From assembly GCA_965653335.1 (NCBI GenBank), contig CBFGZU010000019.1:1-27206 (forward strand): 27,206 bases of DNA, in the 5' to 3' direction. Source of the stretch: Pseudolysinimonas_A sp965653335 (GTDB taxonomy: Bacteria > Actinomycetota > Actinomycetes > Actinomycetales > Microbacteriaceae). Both the position numbers and the translations under genes were made by a program. This document shows, piece after piece, positions 13,829-21,169 of this stretch (positions within the stretch are counted from its first letter, which is position 1; each line of letters starts with the position of its first letter). Under the pieces are notes generated by a model. That model was not told the DNA's origin, ran no database searches, and worked only from the letters and a program-made list of their open reading frames with translations.

Positions 13829-14520
13829 TGGGGCTCGAGCTGGATGCCGTCTCGGTGTCGTTCGGTCACGTCACGGCCGTCGACGCGGTGACCTTGCGCG
13901 TGCCGCGCGGGGAGGTGCTTGCCCTGCTCGGGCCGTCTGGCAGCGGGAAGTCGAGTCTGCTGCGGGCGATCGCGGGGCTCCAGCCGTGCACGGGCGACAT
14001 CGCGTTCGATGGCGAATCGGTCATGGGCGTGCCGCCGCACAAGCGGCGGTTCGTGCTCATGTTCCAGGACGGGCAACTGTTTCCGCACCTCGATGTCGCG
14101 GGCAACGTCGGATACGCGTTGCGGATCGCCGGGAAGTCCCCGGGGAACCGGGTCACGGAGTTGCTCGACCTGGTCGGCCTCACGGGCTTCGAGCGTCGGC
14201 GGGTCACCGACCTCTCCGGGGGCGAGCAGCAGCGCGTCGCTCTGGCCCGGTCGCTCGCCGCGTCACCGCGCCTCCTGCTGCTCGACGAGCCGCTCTCGTC
14301 GCTCGATCGCGAGCTGCGCGAGCGTCTCGCGGGTGAATTGCGCGACATCCTGCGGGCCGAGGGGGTCACCGCGATCCTCGTCACGCACGACCACGACGAG
14401 GCCGCCGTCATCGCCGACCGCATCGGGATCCTCCAGGAGGGTCGGCTCGTGCAAACCGGGACCCTCGCGCAACTGCGGGCCGACCCCGTGGATGATCGCG
14501 TCGCGCGATTCCTGTCGTGA
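13828..14520 (+). CDS. thiQ: Thiamine ABC transporter ATP-binding protein
   Basis: A 230-residue ABC ATPase that would power the ThiBP importer at the inner face of the membrane. Walker A is GPSGSGKS (35-42), the Q-loop is VLMFQDGQLF (75-84), the signature is LSGGEQQ (128-134), Walker B is LLLLDEP (148-154), and the switch His is in LVTHDHDEA. No C-terminal regulatory domain is present, as expected for a short ThiQ-type subunit. It starts with a GTG sharing its G with the thiP stop (TAGTG), so the subunits are translationally coupled. Position in the riboswitch operon gives the substrate assignment. Confidence 0.92.
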   Translation: MGLELDAVSVSFGHVTAVDAVTLRVPRGEVLALLGPSGSGKSSLLRAIAGLQPCTGDIAFDGESVMGVPPHKRRFVLMFQDGQLFPHLDVAGNVGYALRIAGKSPGNRVTELLDLVGLTGFERRRVTDLSGGEQQRVALARSLAASPRLLLLDEPLSSLDRELRERLAGELRDILRAEGVTAILVTHDHDEAAVIADRIGILQEGRLVQTGTLAQLRADPVDDRVARFLS

Positions 14521-14576
14521 GCGGTCGCATCATCCGACACCCGATCGGGGTGTCGAGGGCCGCGCGCGACGACCGA

Positions 14577-14582
14577 TACTCT
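14577..14582 (+). promoter_or_regulatory. -10 box TACTCT, leaderless start at 14589
   Basis: TACTCT is followed by six bases and ATG 14589. It supports that start over a GTG at 14517 that overlaps the thiQ stop. Confidence 0.55.
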
Positions 14583-14588
14583 CGACCC

Positions 14589-15176
14589 ATGGCGGGAGCG
14601 GGGGTGCCTCGGGTGAACGGGGACCTGGCGAAACGCATCCGCGCAGCTGCGGCCGCCCAAGGTGCGCCCCGAGTCGTGCTGCTCATCGACGGGTACTCCG
14701 GTTCCGGCAAGTCGACGCTCGCGAACCAGCTCGCCCTGGTCCTCCAGGCACAACAGGTCAACCTCGACGCGTTCTATCCGGGCTGGGGCGGGCTCGAAGT
14801 CGGCAGCGCCATGGTGCGGGGCGTTCTCGACCCCGTCAATCCCGGCTATCGGCGCTGGGACTGGAAGCGCAACGAGCCGTCGGCGTGGCAGAAGGTCAAC
14901 GCCAAACGCGACCTCATCATCGAAGGCTCGGGATGTCTGAGCCGCGCCAACCGCGACCTGGCGACGTTCGGCATCTGGATTCGTCTCGACCCGGCGGAAC
15001 GCAAGCGCCGGGCGATGGCCCGAGACGGCTCCTCATTCGACGACCACTGGGACCGGTGGGCCGTGCAGGAGCAGGCCTTCTTCCTGCGGGAACGGCCCGA
15101 CGTGGTCGCGGACGTGATCCTGGATGCTCGAACCGACGAGTTGATCTACCGCGCCGATCCGACTCCCGGGGAGTGA
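14589..15176 (+). CDS. P-loop ATP-binding protein, uridine-kinase-like
   Basis: A 195-residue P-loop NTPase. Walker A reads DGYSGSGKST (34-43), in the form used by uridine kinase and related small-molecule kinases. Later elements fit a kinase fold: VNLDAFYPGWGGL with an acidic residue at the second strand, LIIEGSGCLSR, and the lid-like DPAERKRRAMARDG with several Arg. The substrate is not clear: the family is usually labelled 'ATP-binding protein'. A GTG at 14517 overlaps the thiQ stop and could add 24 residues, but the added part is Arg-rich and the leaderless ATG is better placed. It may be independent of thiamine metabolism despite lying next to thiQ. Confidence 0.75.
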   Translation: MAGAGVPRVNGDLAKRIRAAAAAQGAPRVVLLIDGYSGSGKSTLANQLALVLQAQQVNLDAFYPGWGGLEVGSAMVRGVLDPVNPGYRRWDWKRNEPSAWQKVNAKRDLIIEGSGCLSRANRDLATFGIWIRLDPAERKRRAMARDGSSFDDHWDRWAVQEQAFFLRERPDVVADVILDARTDELIYRADPTPGE

Positions 15177-15224
15177 GGTTCGACGCCCGCTACTCGCTCG
15201 ACCCGTCGCTGACGCGAGAGACGG

Positions 15225-15821
15225 TTACTCCCGGGACCAGACGCTCGTGAACGGGCTGACCTCGGGATGCGTGCTCAACAGGTCTCCGTCGCACGTGACC
15301 TCCATGGGGACGCCGTCGCCGGTGCTCGGCAACGGGGTCGAGGTGCTCGCCGACTGACCGTTGATCAGCACGTCGTTCGTCACGGTGATGCCCGATACCC
15401 AGTCGCTGAAGACGACCTGGTCGCCGTCGACCGACCAGCGGCCCGACGACTCGCCCGCCTGCAGCTGGTTGACGACCATCGTGAGGCCATCGCCCATGTC
15501 GACGGTGATCGTGAAGGTGACATCGGAGACGTAGGTCATGTTCTCGCCCTCGACGTTGAGGTGAACGCCGCCACTCGCTTCCGACGAGATCACGTTCGCG
15601 CCGCTCGAGCTCATGTTCTCGCCGAGATCCCGGGCGAGAGCCTGCTCGTCGAGATCCCACGAGCCCTCGAGGCAGCCGGCGAGCCCGCCGGTGCCGCTCT
15701 CGGAACCGCTCGACCCGTCGTCACCGGCTTCGGGAGTCGTTCCCGTGCCGCCGAAGCAGCTCGAGAGCAGGAGAAGTGTCGTGGCCGCGAGGCCCGTGGT
15801 CAGGACGAATGGGGTGCGCAT
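15225..15821 (-). CDS. Secreted lipoprotein, function unknown
   Basis: A 198-residue protein with a lipoprotein signal (MRTPFVLTTGLAATTLLLL, then SSC as lipobox). A Gly/Ser/Thr-rich linker (about 25-50) leads to a folded part with several Cys (GCLEGSWDLDE, then EVTCDGDLLS). The body is rich in Val, Thr and Asp and probably beta-structured (YVSDVTFTITVDMGDGL). It resembles uncharacterised actinobacterial lipoproteins in which a SW.L motif opens a lipocalin-like fold, though that is inference. Start at 15821 is supported by GAGGAG four bases upstream and a -10-like TACGGT about 20 bases further back. It converges on the kinase-like gene. Confidence 0.8.
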   Translation of the reverse strand: MRTPFVLTTGLAATTLLLLSSCFGGTGTTPEAGDDGSSGSESGTGGLAGCLEGSWDLDEQALARDLGENMSSSGANVISSEASGGVHLNVEGENMTYVSDVTFTITVDMGDGLTMVVNQLQAGESSGRWSVDGDQVVFSDWVSGITVTNDVLINGQSASTSTPLPSTGDGVPMEVTCDGDLLSTHPEVSPFTSVWSRE

Positions 15822-15885
15822 GGGTCTCCTCGGTTGTGGGCTCACCGTATCGACGTGCGAGCCACCGCGGAAGGTTGACGTGCGA

Positions 15886-16239
15886 CTATGCCCAGCCCAG
15901 TTCGTGCAGCTGGTCGTCGTCGATGCCGTAGAAGTGCGCGATCTCATGCACGAGGGTGACGTGGATCTCGTCCCGCAGCTCATCCAGTGTCTCCGCGAGC
16001 GCGAGCAGTGGCTCGCGGTAGAGCACGATGCGGTCGGGCAGTTCGCCGAATCCGTACTGACCGCGGTCGGTGAGGGCGACGCCCTCGTAGAGCCCGAGCA
16101 GGTCGAGCGACCCGTCAGCGGGGCGGTCTTCCGTGACGAAGACCAGATTCTCGAGCCCGTCGACCATCTCGTCGGGCAGTTCGTCGAGTTCGTCGATGAC
16201 GAGCTTCTCGAACTCCTCGGCGGTCAGGTCGAGGCTCAC
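15886..16239 (-). CDS. Zincin-type metallopeptidase family protein
   Basis: A 117-residue protein with the zinc-binding motif HEIAHFYGIDD: His98, Glu99 and His102, with an Asp further on as likely third ligand. This matches the small minimal-zincin family of actinobacteria (Zincin_1, PF06262). The N-terminal half, EEFEKLVIDELDELPDEMVD, is acidic. Its GTG start overlaps the stop of the DUF2017 gene by four bases, so the two are translationally coupled. A biological substrate is not known for this family. The gene order clpS-DUF2017-zincin suggests a connection with protein turnover, but that is only context. Confidence 0.88.
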   Translation of the reverse strand: MSLDLTAEEFEKLVIDELDELPDEMVDGLENLVFVTEDRPADGSLDLLGLYEGVALTDRGQYGFGELPDRIVLYREPLLALAETLDELRDEIHVTLVHEIAHFYGIDDDQLHELGWA

Positions 16240-16685
16240 TGCTCCTCCAGCAGCGCGAGGATCGACTCCTGCAGATGACCCAGCCAGACGTAGACCTCAC
16301 CCGCCGGGGTGTCGGGGATCGCGTCGTCGTCGGCGCGGATGCCGAGGCGGTCGGCGATCACGAGCCGCAGATCGGTCAGCAGCGGCAGCCAGCGCTCGGC
16401 CTCATCGGCGGTGAGACTGACCGTCTCCTCGTCGAGCGCGAGCGACACGTGGGCGGCGTTGGCGGCCTTGCGATCGATGAGGCCGGCGCGCGTGTAACGC
16501 GTGAACTCGGCGGCGGCGGCCTCGTCGTCGCGGTACGCCGCGGGGAAGAGCCGAGTGTGCGCCGGGTCGGAACCGGCTTCGGTGCCGACGACTTCGAGGT
16601 ACTGGTCGATGAGCGAGCGCAGCACCCCCGACTCGCCGTCGGCGAATTCCAGCACGATGCGGTCGGCCCGGCGCGACACCTTCAT
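16236..16685 (-). CDS. DUF2017 family protein
   Basis: A 149-residue mostly helical, acidic protein that matches DUF2017, typically found next to clpS in actinobacteria. Landmarks are ADGESGVLRSLIDQYLEVV near the start, TRLFPAAYRDDEAAAAEFTR, and a C-terminal WLGHLQESILALLE. It has no membrane segment. Its ATG overlaps the clpS stop by four bases (ATGA), and its stop overlaps the metallopeptidase start likewise. A role with the ClpS adaptor is plausible from this coupling, but no activity is established. Confidence 0.88.
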   Translation of the reverse strand: MKVSRRADRIVLEFADGESGVLRSLIDQYLEVVGTEAGSDPAHTRLFPAAYRDDEAAAAEFTRYTRAGLIDRKAANAAHVSLALDEETVSLTADEAERWLPLLTDLRLVIADRLGIRADDDAIPDTPAGEVYVWLGHLQESILALLEEQ

Positions 16686-17008
16686 CCGTCGTTCGCTTTC
16701 GCGACGGTCGCCCACAGGCCGTACTCGTGCATCGCCTCGGTGTGGCGTTCCATCTCTTCGCGGGGGCCCGTCGCCACGACCGCGCGTCCGATCTCGTGCA
16801 CCTGCAGCATGAGCCGTTCGGCCTCGGCCTTCGGAAATCCGAAGTAGCTGCGAAAGACGTAGGACACATACGACATCAGGTTGACCGGGTCGTTCCACAC
16901 GATCGTCACCCAGGGCACGTCGGGCGCGACGACGACCCCGGACTCGAGGTCGGCGTCGGCCGAGGGCAGGGAGTTCTCTGCCCGATGTGGATAGGCCGTG
17001 CGAAGCAC
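16682..17008 (-). CDS. clpS: ATP-dependent Clp protease adaptor ClpS
   Basis: ClpS recognises proteins with destabilising N-terminal residues and hands them to ClpAP/ClpCP. The core is clear: WVTIVWNDPVNLMSYVSYVF with the NDP motif and conserved Met, then a helical part (AERLMLQVHEIGRAVVATG) and a final strand region (HEYGLWATV). The start is uncertain. The open frame continues backward through tRNA-His, which cannot be coding. GTG at 17008, 15 bases after the tRNA 3' end, gives 108 residues and is my choice, though no ribosome site or -10 box precedes it. The mRNA may be produced by processing of a tRNA-His/clpS cotranscript. Confidence 0.88.
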   Translation of the reverse strand: MLRTAYPHRAENSLPSADADLESGVVVAPDVPWVTIVWNDPVNLMSYVSYVFRSYFGFPKAEAERLMLQVHEIGRAVVATGPREEMERHTEAMHEYGLWATVAKANDG

Positions 17009-17022
17009 GGGAACAACAATTC

Positions 17023-17099
17023 TGGGGCGACCGACGGGACTTGAACCCGCGACATCCGGCACCACAAGCCAGCGCTCTACCAACTGAGCTACGACCGCC
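17023..17099 (-). tRNA. tRNA-His (anticodon GTG)
   Basis: Read on the minus strand, the gene has an encoded extra G at -1 (17099), the acceptor GCGGTCG pairing with CGGTCGC (two wobbles), TA at 8-9, a D-stem GCTC, an anticodon stem CTGGC/GCCGG around TTGTGGT, a T-arm GCGGGTTCAAGTCCCGT, C73 and encoded CCA. The G-1:C73 pair and the GTG anticodon identify histidine. Confidence 0.96.
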
Positions 17100-17123
17100 A
17101 TGCGTTGCATGCGCAACCCAACG

Positions 17124-17129
17124 ATCTTA
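17124..17129 (-). promoter_or_regulatory. -10 box TAAGAT of tRNA-His, overlapping the orn stop
   Basis: On the minus strand TAAGAT begins with the TAA stop codon of orn (17129-17127) and lies 24 bases before the tRNA. Confidence 0.5.
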
Positions 17130-17750
17130 CGACACCCACGAGCGCCACGCCTCCACCGTTTCGGTGGCGGCGGTCTGGGCCTGGTCGGAGGTGGGACCGG
17201 GGGGCGCGACGAACAGCACGCGACGGTAGTAGTCGAGTTCTCGGATCGACTCCAGGATGTCGGCGAGTGCGCGATGCCCGCCGGCCTTCGCAGGGGACTG
17301 GAAGTACACGCGCGGGAACCAGCGCCGGGCGAGCTCTTTGATGCTCGAAACGTCGACGCTGCGGTAGTGCAGGTGCGCGTCGACGCGCGGCATGTACTTG
17401 GCGAGGAACGCGCGATCGGTGCCGATCGTGTTGCCGGCGAGTGGCGCGGTCTGGGCGTCGGGAACGAATCTCAGGATGTACTCGTTCACCTGGTATTCGG
17501 CGTCGGCGAGGCTCACCCCGTGGGGGAGTTCGTCGAGAAGCCCGCTCGCGGTGTGCATCGTGCGCACGATCTCGCTCATCTGGTCGAGCGCGGCCCGGTC
17601 GGGGTTGATGACGACCCGGAATCCGGGATCGACGGGCGCCAGGTCGTAGTCGGTGATCACGACGGCGACTTCGAGGAGCTCGTCGGCGCCGAGGTCGAGA
17701 CCGGTCATCTCGCAGTCGATCCAGACGAGACGATCGGGGTTGGCGGGCAT
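17127..17750 (-). CDS. orn: Oligoribonuclease
   Basis: A 207-residue DEDDh exonuclease that degrades very short RNAs (two to a few nucleotides) to mononucleotides, finishing RNA decay and clearing linear dinucleotides such as pGpG. All five catalytic positions are seen: Asp12 and Glu14 in WIDCEMTGLD, Asp112 in GTDRAFL, and His159 with Asp164 in GGHRALADI. The length matches the family with a C-terminal extension of about 25 residues. The ATG is six bases after TAGACT (17762-17757), so the mRNA is predicted leaderless. That -10 box starts with the stop codon of the upstream SGNH hydrolase gene. Confidence 0.96.
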   Translation of the reverse strand: MPANPDRLVWIDCEMTGLDLGADELLEVAVVITDYDLAPVDPGFRVVINPDRAALDQMSEIVRTMHTASGLLDELPHGVSLADAEYQVNEYILRFVPDAQTAPLAGNTIGTDRAFLAKYMPRVDAHLHYRSVDVSSIKELARRWFPRVYFQSPAKAGGHRALADILESIRELDYYRRVLFVAPPGPTSDQAQTAATETVEAWRSWVS

Positions 17751-17756
17751 TCCGCG

Positions 17757-17762
17757 AGTCTA
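17757..17762 (-). promoter_or_regulatory. -10 box TAGACT of orn, overlapping the SGNH stop
   Basis: TAGACT on the minus strand includes the TAG stop (17762-17760) of the upstream gene and precedes the orn ATG by six bases. Confidence 0.6.
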
Positions 17763-18599
17763 ATCGCGCACGCGCCCGGCCAACGGGCGCTCTCCCGTCG
17801 GCTCGGTCGCTCCGACGGGGCCGACGACTCCGACCGGCCGGGGCTCCGGGACTTTCGGCCCCCGCCCGTCGCCGCTCGAGGTCTGCCGCACGCGGCGCGC
17901 GATCCAGGGGAGGGCATGCCGCCGGAACCACACGCGCGTCGGCAGCCGCCTCGACGCCTCGGCGTGAGGGAAGCTGCCGGGCTCCGGGAGGCCGAGAACG
18001 GATGCCGCGGCAGCGAGCAGGGCGAGGTGACCGCGCGTGGAGGGGTGCAGCCGGTCCTCCGACCACATCGACCGGTCGGCGAGCCCGCGGATCGACCACA
18101 GGTCGAGCACGACGGCGCCGTGCCGGGCGGCGATCGCGTGGATGTGGGCGGTGAACACCGCCGCCCGGCCCCGGAGCATCCGGAGGTAGGGCGAGAATCC
18201 GGGGTCGTAGGCGGTCGCGAGCAGCACCGTCGCTCCGCTGCGGGCGAGCCGAGCGATCCCGGACTCCAGCTCGGCGGCGAGCCGGTCGGGATCGGGTCGC
18301 AGGGCGCTCAGATCGTTGCCGCCGATGAGCACCGAGACGAGGTCGGCGCGCATCGCGATCGCCGCGGGGATCTGATCTTCGACGACGTGCCGCACCCGGC
18401 GGCCGCGCACCGCGAGGTTGGCGAACTCCAGTCGCGAGGCGCCGCGCGCCCGCTGATTGCGATCGATCTCGAGGGCGAGCCGGTCGGCCCAGCCGAACCA
18501 CGGCTCTCCCGCGCCGATGACGGGGTCGCACCAGCCTTCGGTGATGGAGTCGCCGAGAGCCGCGAAGCGCTTCCACGTTCGAGCCGTGATGTCGGTCAC
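17760..18599 (-). CDS. SGNH/GDSL hydrolase family protein
   Basis: A 279-residue SGNH-fold esterase-like protein. Block I is ALGDSITEGW (14-23) with the nucleophile Ser18, block III is IGGND (92-96), and block V is DRLHPSTRGH, supplying the catalytic Asp and His. No signal peptide is present, so a cytosolic location is likely; the substrate (an ester or acetylated sugar) is unknown. The C-terminal 60 residues are Arg/Pro rich and low in complexity. I chose GTG 18599; the preceding CACACT six bases away is a poor -10 match. An ATG at 18665 would add 22 Thr/Arg-rich residues that look non-coding. Confidence 0.85.
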   Translation of the reverse strand: MTDITARTWKRFAALGDSITEGWCDPVIGAGEPWFGWADRLALEIDRNQRARGASRLEFANLAVRGRRVRHVVEDQIPAAIAMRADLVSVLIGGNDLSALRPDPDRLAAELESGIARLARSGATVLLATAYDPGFSPYLRMLRGRAAVFTAHIHAIAARHGAVVLDLWSIRGLADRSMWSEDRLHPSTRGHLALLAAAASVLGLPEPGSFPHAEASRRLPTRVWFRRHALPWIARRVRQTSSGDGRGPKVPEPRPVGVVGPVGATEPTGERPLAGRVRD

Positions 18600-18707
18600 G
18601 GCACCAGTGTGGCGAGTCGCTCGGGTGTGCGTGTCGCCGCGCGGTCGGGTTCGCCGAGGCGTCATCCAGAGTTCATCGGCTCACGTTCGGCCAGACGAGT
18701 CGTCCCG

Positions 18708-19586
18708 TCAGGCGAGTCGCGCCCGGATGCGCCACGCGGCGAGGGTGGTGAAGACGACGGCGCAGGCGACCAGGATGACCGCGACGACGGGCACCGTCAC
18801 CTCCCCGTCACCGACGACCGCGGTGATGCCGTAGTAAGCGCTGAGGGTGTCGATCGCCCCCGGCTGCCCGCCGACGAGGGTCGACAGAGTGTCGGCCGTC
18901 AGTTCGCTGCGCATGAGCATCGCGGTCTGGGCGAACGGGAGCACGTTGACGACGTTGCGAACGGCCTCCGGGAAGAGCCCGACGGCGATGAACGCCCCCG
19001 CTAGAAACCCGATGACGGTTCCCACGATCGTCGCGAGCACCGAGAAAGCCCCCGTGGTGCGGATGAACGAGGAGACGAACGCCCAGATCGCGGCGAATGC
19101 GAGGCAGGCGAGGGCGATCCAGCCGAGCGTGGTCGCGATCTGCAACACCCCGATGACGACACCGTCGACGACGAAGAGGTAGACGAGACTCACGACGAGC
19201 ACCAGCACGGTCATGATGAGCGCCACCACGACGGTCGACAGCAGGTAGCCGAGCACGAGCTGTCCCCGTCGGATCGGCGAGACCAGGAAGTCGCGGAACC
19301 GGCCCGACGCGGCGTCCTCGACGAAGACGCCGAGCGCGCCGAGCGAGGTCGTGATCGAGGTCATCGCGACGATGCCGCCGAACATCCAGCTGTCGACGAA
19401 TCCCTTCACGTCGGCCGCGTCGGCCTGCGGGAACGCGTTCGCGATCGACGTCGTCTGTAGGTTGGCGAGAAACAGCGTGTACAGCAGGAAGACGATGAGC
19501 GCCCCGAGCAGTGAGAAGAACACGTTGAGGCGATCACGGAAGAACAGGCGCAGGTTGCGCCCCATGATGGCGAGCACGATGCCCAT
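18708..19586 (-). CDS. ABC-2 type transporter permease (DrrB-like)
   Basis: A 292-residue membrane subunit of an ABC exporter. After a cytosolic N-terminus (MGRNLRLFFRDRLNVFFSLL) come about six hydrophobic segments typical of the ABC2_membrane family. A short loop, FRDFLVSPIRRGQLVLGYLL, contains the conserved docking region of DrrB-type permeases. The ATG overlaps the stop of the ATPase gene by one base (TGATG), so the two are coupled. Such pairs export drugs, lipids or polysaccharides; the cargo is unknown. No export-linked biosynthesis genes are nearby. Confidence 0.92.
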   Translation of the reverse strand: MGIVLAIMGRNLRLFFRDRLNVFFSLLGALIVFLLYTLFLANLQTTSIANAFPQADAADVKGFVDSWMFGGIVAMTSITTSLGALGVFVEDAASGRFRDFLVSPIRRGQLVLGYLLSTVVVALIMTVLVLVVSLVYLFVVDGVVIGVLQIATTLGWIALACLAFAAIWAFVSSFIRTTGAFSVLATIVGTVIGFLAGAFIAVGLFPEAVRNVVNVLPFAQTAMLMRSELTADTLSTLVGGQPGAIDTLSAYYGITAVVGDGEVTVPVVAVILVACAVVFTTLAAWRIRARLA

Positions 19587-20515
19587 CAGCCGGCCTCCTC
19601 GATCTGCTCGCGGCCGGTGAGGGCGAGGAACACGTCATCCATCCGCCCGTGCCGGAACTCGAAGTCGACGACATCCTCGCCGTGCTCTGCGAGCAGGCGC
19701 CGTGCGACACCGGCGTCGCCGACGCGGATCTCGAGTGCGCCCGCGCGGTCGGTGACGGTGAGCCCGGATGCCGCGGCGAGCGCGGTGAGGGCGGCAGGAT
19801 CGCGCGACGTGACGGTGAGGATGCTGTTGCTGTGTTCGGCCCTCAGCTCGGTCGGTGTTCCTTGCGCGATGATGCGCCCGGAGTCGATGATGCTCACCAT
19901 GTCGGCCTCTTCGGTCTCCTCCATGTAGTGCGTCGTGAGAAAGACGGTGAGCCCGTGGCGGTCACGGAGGTCGTGAATGGTCGACCAGACGATCGCACGA
20001 CTCGCCGGGTCGAGACCTGCCGTGGGTTCGTCGAGAAAGAGGATCGCGGGGGAGTGCAACAAGGCCCGAGCGATGTCGACGCGCCGCCGCTGGCCGCCGG
20101 AGAGTGTGCCGTAGCGCCGATCGAGGAAGTCGTCGAGTCCGATGAGCGCCGAGAGTTCCGCGACTCGATCGCGGATCCGCGCCCGGTCGGCGGTGTAGAA
20201 GCGCGCCCGGGTCGTGAGGTTCTCGCGCGCGGTGAGCTGGGCATCCAGCATCGAGTCTTGAAAGACGACGCCGATCTGCCCGCGCACCGGTTCGGAGTGG
20301 CGCCGCACGTCATGCCCGGCGACGTCGATCTCACCGGCGTCGAACGGCGAGACCGTCGTCACGCAGCCGATCGTCGTCGACTTGCCGGCCCCGTTGGTGC
20401 CGAGGAAGGCGAACACGCTGCCGGTCGCCACCTCGAATGAGATGTCGTCGACGGCGAGCACGTTGCCGAATCGTTTCGTGAGCCCGCTCACACGGATCGC
20501 TGCCTGTGCTGCCAC
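19586..20515 (-). CDS. ABC transporter ATP-binding protein (DrrA-like)
   Basis: A 309-residue ATPase for the adjacent permease. Walker A is GTNGAGKST, the Q-loop is VVFQDSML, the signature is LSGGQRRR, Walker B is ILFLDEP with TAGLDP, and the switch His is in LTTHYMEE. A C-terminal domain of about 85 residues after THYMEE resembles the DUF4162 part of daunorubicin-type ATPases. GTG 20515 is chosen because GAGGA stands seven bases upstream and the ABC fold begins shortly after. An open frame extends about 170 bases further up but has no protein character and runs into the intergenic gap. Confidence 0.93.
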   Translation of the reverse strand: MAAQAAIRVSGLTKRFGNVLAVDDISFEVATGSVFAFLGTNGAGKSTTIGCVTTVSPFDAGEIDVAGHDVRRHSEPVRGQIGVVFQDSMLDAQLTARENLTTRARFYTADRARIRDRVAELSALIGLDDFLDRRYGTLSGGQRRRVDIARALLHSPAILFLDEPTAGLDPASRAIVWSTIHDLRDRHGLTVFLTTHYMEETEEADMVSIIDSGRIIAQGTPTELRAEHSNSILTVTSRDPAALTALAAASGLTVTDRAGALEIRVGDAGVARRLLAEHGEDVVDFEFRHGRMDDVFLALTGREQIEEAG

Positions 20516-20624
20516 TCGGCGATCCTCGCAGAAGACGGCGGCGGTGTCTTCGGGACCTGTGCCCCAGGGTGGATTCACCAACACCCATCCACGCGGTGTC
20601 GGGAGTACAGGTTTGTGTAGCGCC

Positions 20625-21015
20625 GTGAAGACGTGCATCCGCTGCGGCTGCGAGAAACCTCGTAGCGATTTCAATCGTTCGGCCCGCAACCTCGACGGGC
20701 TGCATTCCTACTGCCGGGCATGTCAAAGCGCCCACTATCGCAGGTGTGCTCTTAGGCGGCTGCATCGACTGCAGCACCTGCGACATCAGAGTGCTCGAGT
20801 TCGACCATGTCCGGGGAACGAAGCTCGGCGCGATCGGCTCGCTCTATCGCGCGGGAAGGTCTCTCGCGACCATCCAGGATGAGGTGGCGAAGTGCGAGGT
20901 GAGATGTCGCAATTGCCACGCCATCGCGACCGCTACCCGTCGCGGGTTCACGTGGTTCGACGAGTTCGTCAGCGCGTCCCCCCGGAGAGATTCGAACTCC
21001 CGACACGACGGGTAG
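20625..21015 (+). pseudogene. HNH endonuclease, disrupted by deletion and frameshift
   Basis: Two frames together resemble one small HNH nuclease. Frame one (GTG 20625 to about 20750) encodes a zinc-binding start: KTCIRCGCEKPRSDFN and LHSYCRACQSAHYR. Frame two (from about 20746) encodes the catalytic part: GCIDCSTCDIRVLEFDHV, then KCEVRCRNCHA. In intact relatives some 25-35 residues lie between the CRAC block and the CxDC block; here the two blocks nearly touch and the frame changes, so an internal deletion is the simplest explanation. Frame two then runs without its own stop into the antisense of tRNA-Arg and ends at 21015. The gene is probably inactive; a sequencing error alone would not explain the missing residues. 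Confidence 0.7.
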
Positions 21016-21049
21016 AAACCGTCTGCTCTATCCCCTGAGCTACGGGGGG
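20977..21049 (-). tRNA. tRNA-Arg (anticodon TCT)
   Basis: On the minus strand the acceptor CCCCCCG pairs with CGGGGGG, followed by TA, D-stem GCTC, anticodon stem GACGG/CCGTC around TTTCTAC (anticodon TCT), and a T-arm GGGAG-TTCGAAT-CTCTC. A73 is present and CCA is not encoded. The identity is tRNA-Arg(UCU), which reads AGA/AGG. Confidence 0.94.
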
Positions 21050-21056
21050 GCAGTTC

Positions 21057-21062
21057 ATTTTA
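21057..21062 (-). promoter_or_regulatory. -10 box TAAAAT of tRNA-Arg
   Basis: TAAAAT on the minus strand lies seven bases before the mature tRNA 5' end, so transcription would start at or within a base of the mature end. Confidence 0.6.
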
Positions 21063-21169
21063 GGTATGTCCCTTCCCCGTGGGCTGATGATCCAACTGGG
21101 CTGTCCGATGCGGCATGCAGGGTCGCCCGCGTTCTGGTGGCGTCGATCGTCGTCATCGGGGTCACGGAG

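Noticed and set aside
18685..18720. Short palindrome GACGACTCGTC near the end of the ABC permease gene
   Set aside because: It is short and of a kind expected by chance at this GC content, so I could not support calling it a terminator.
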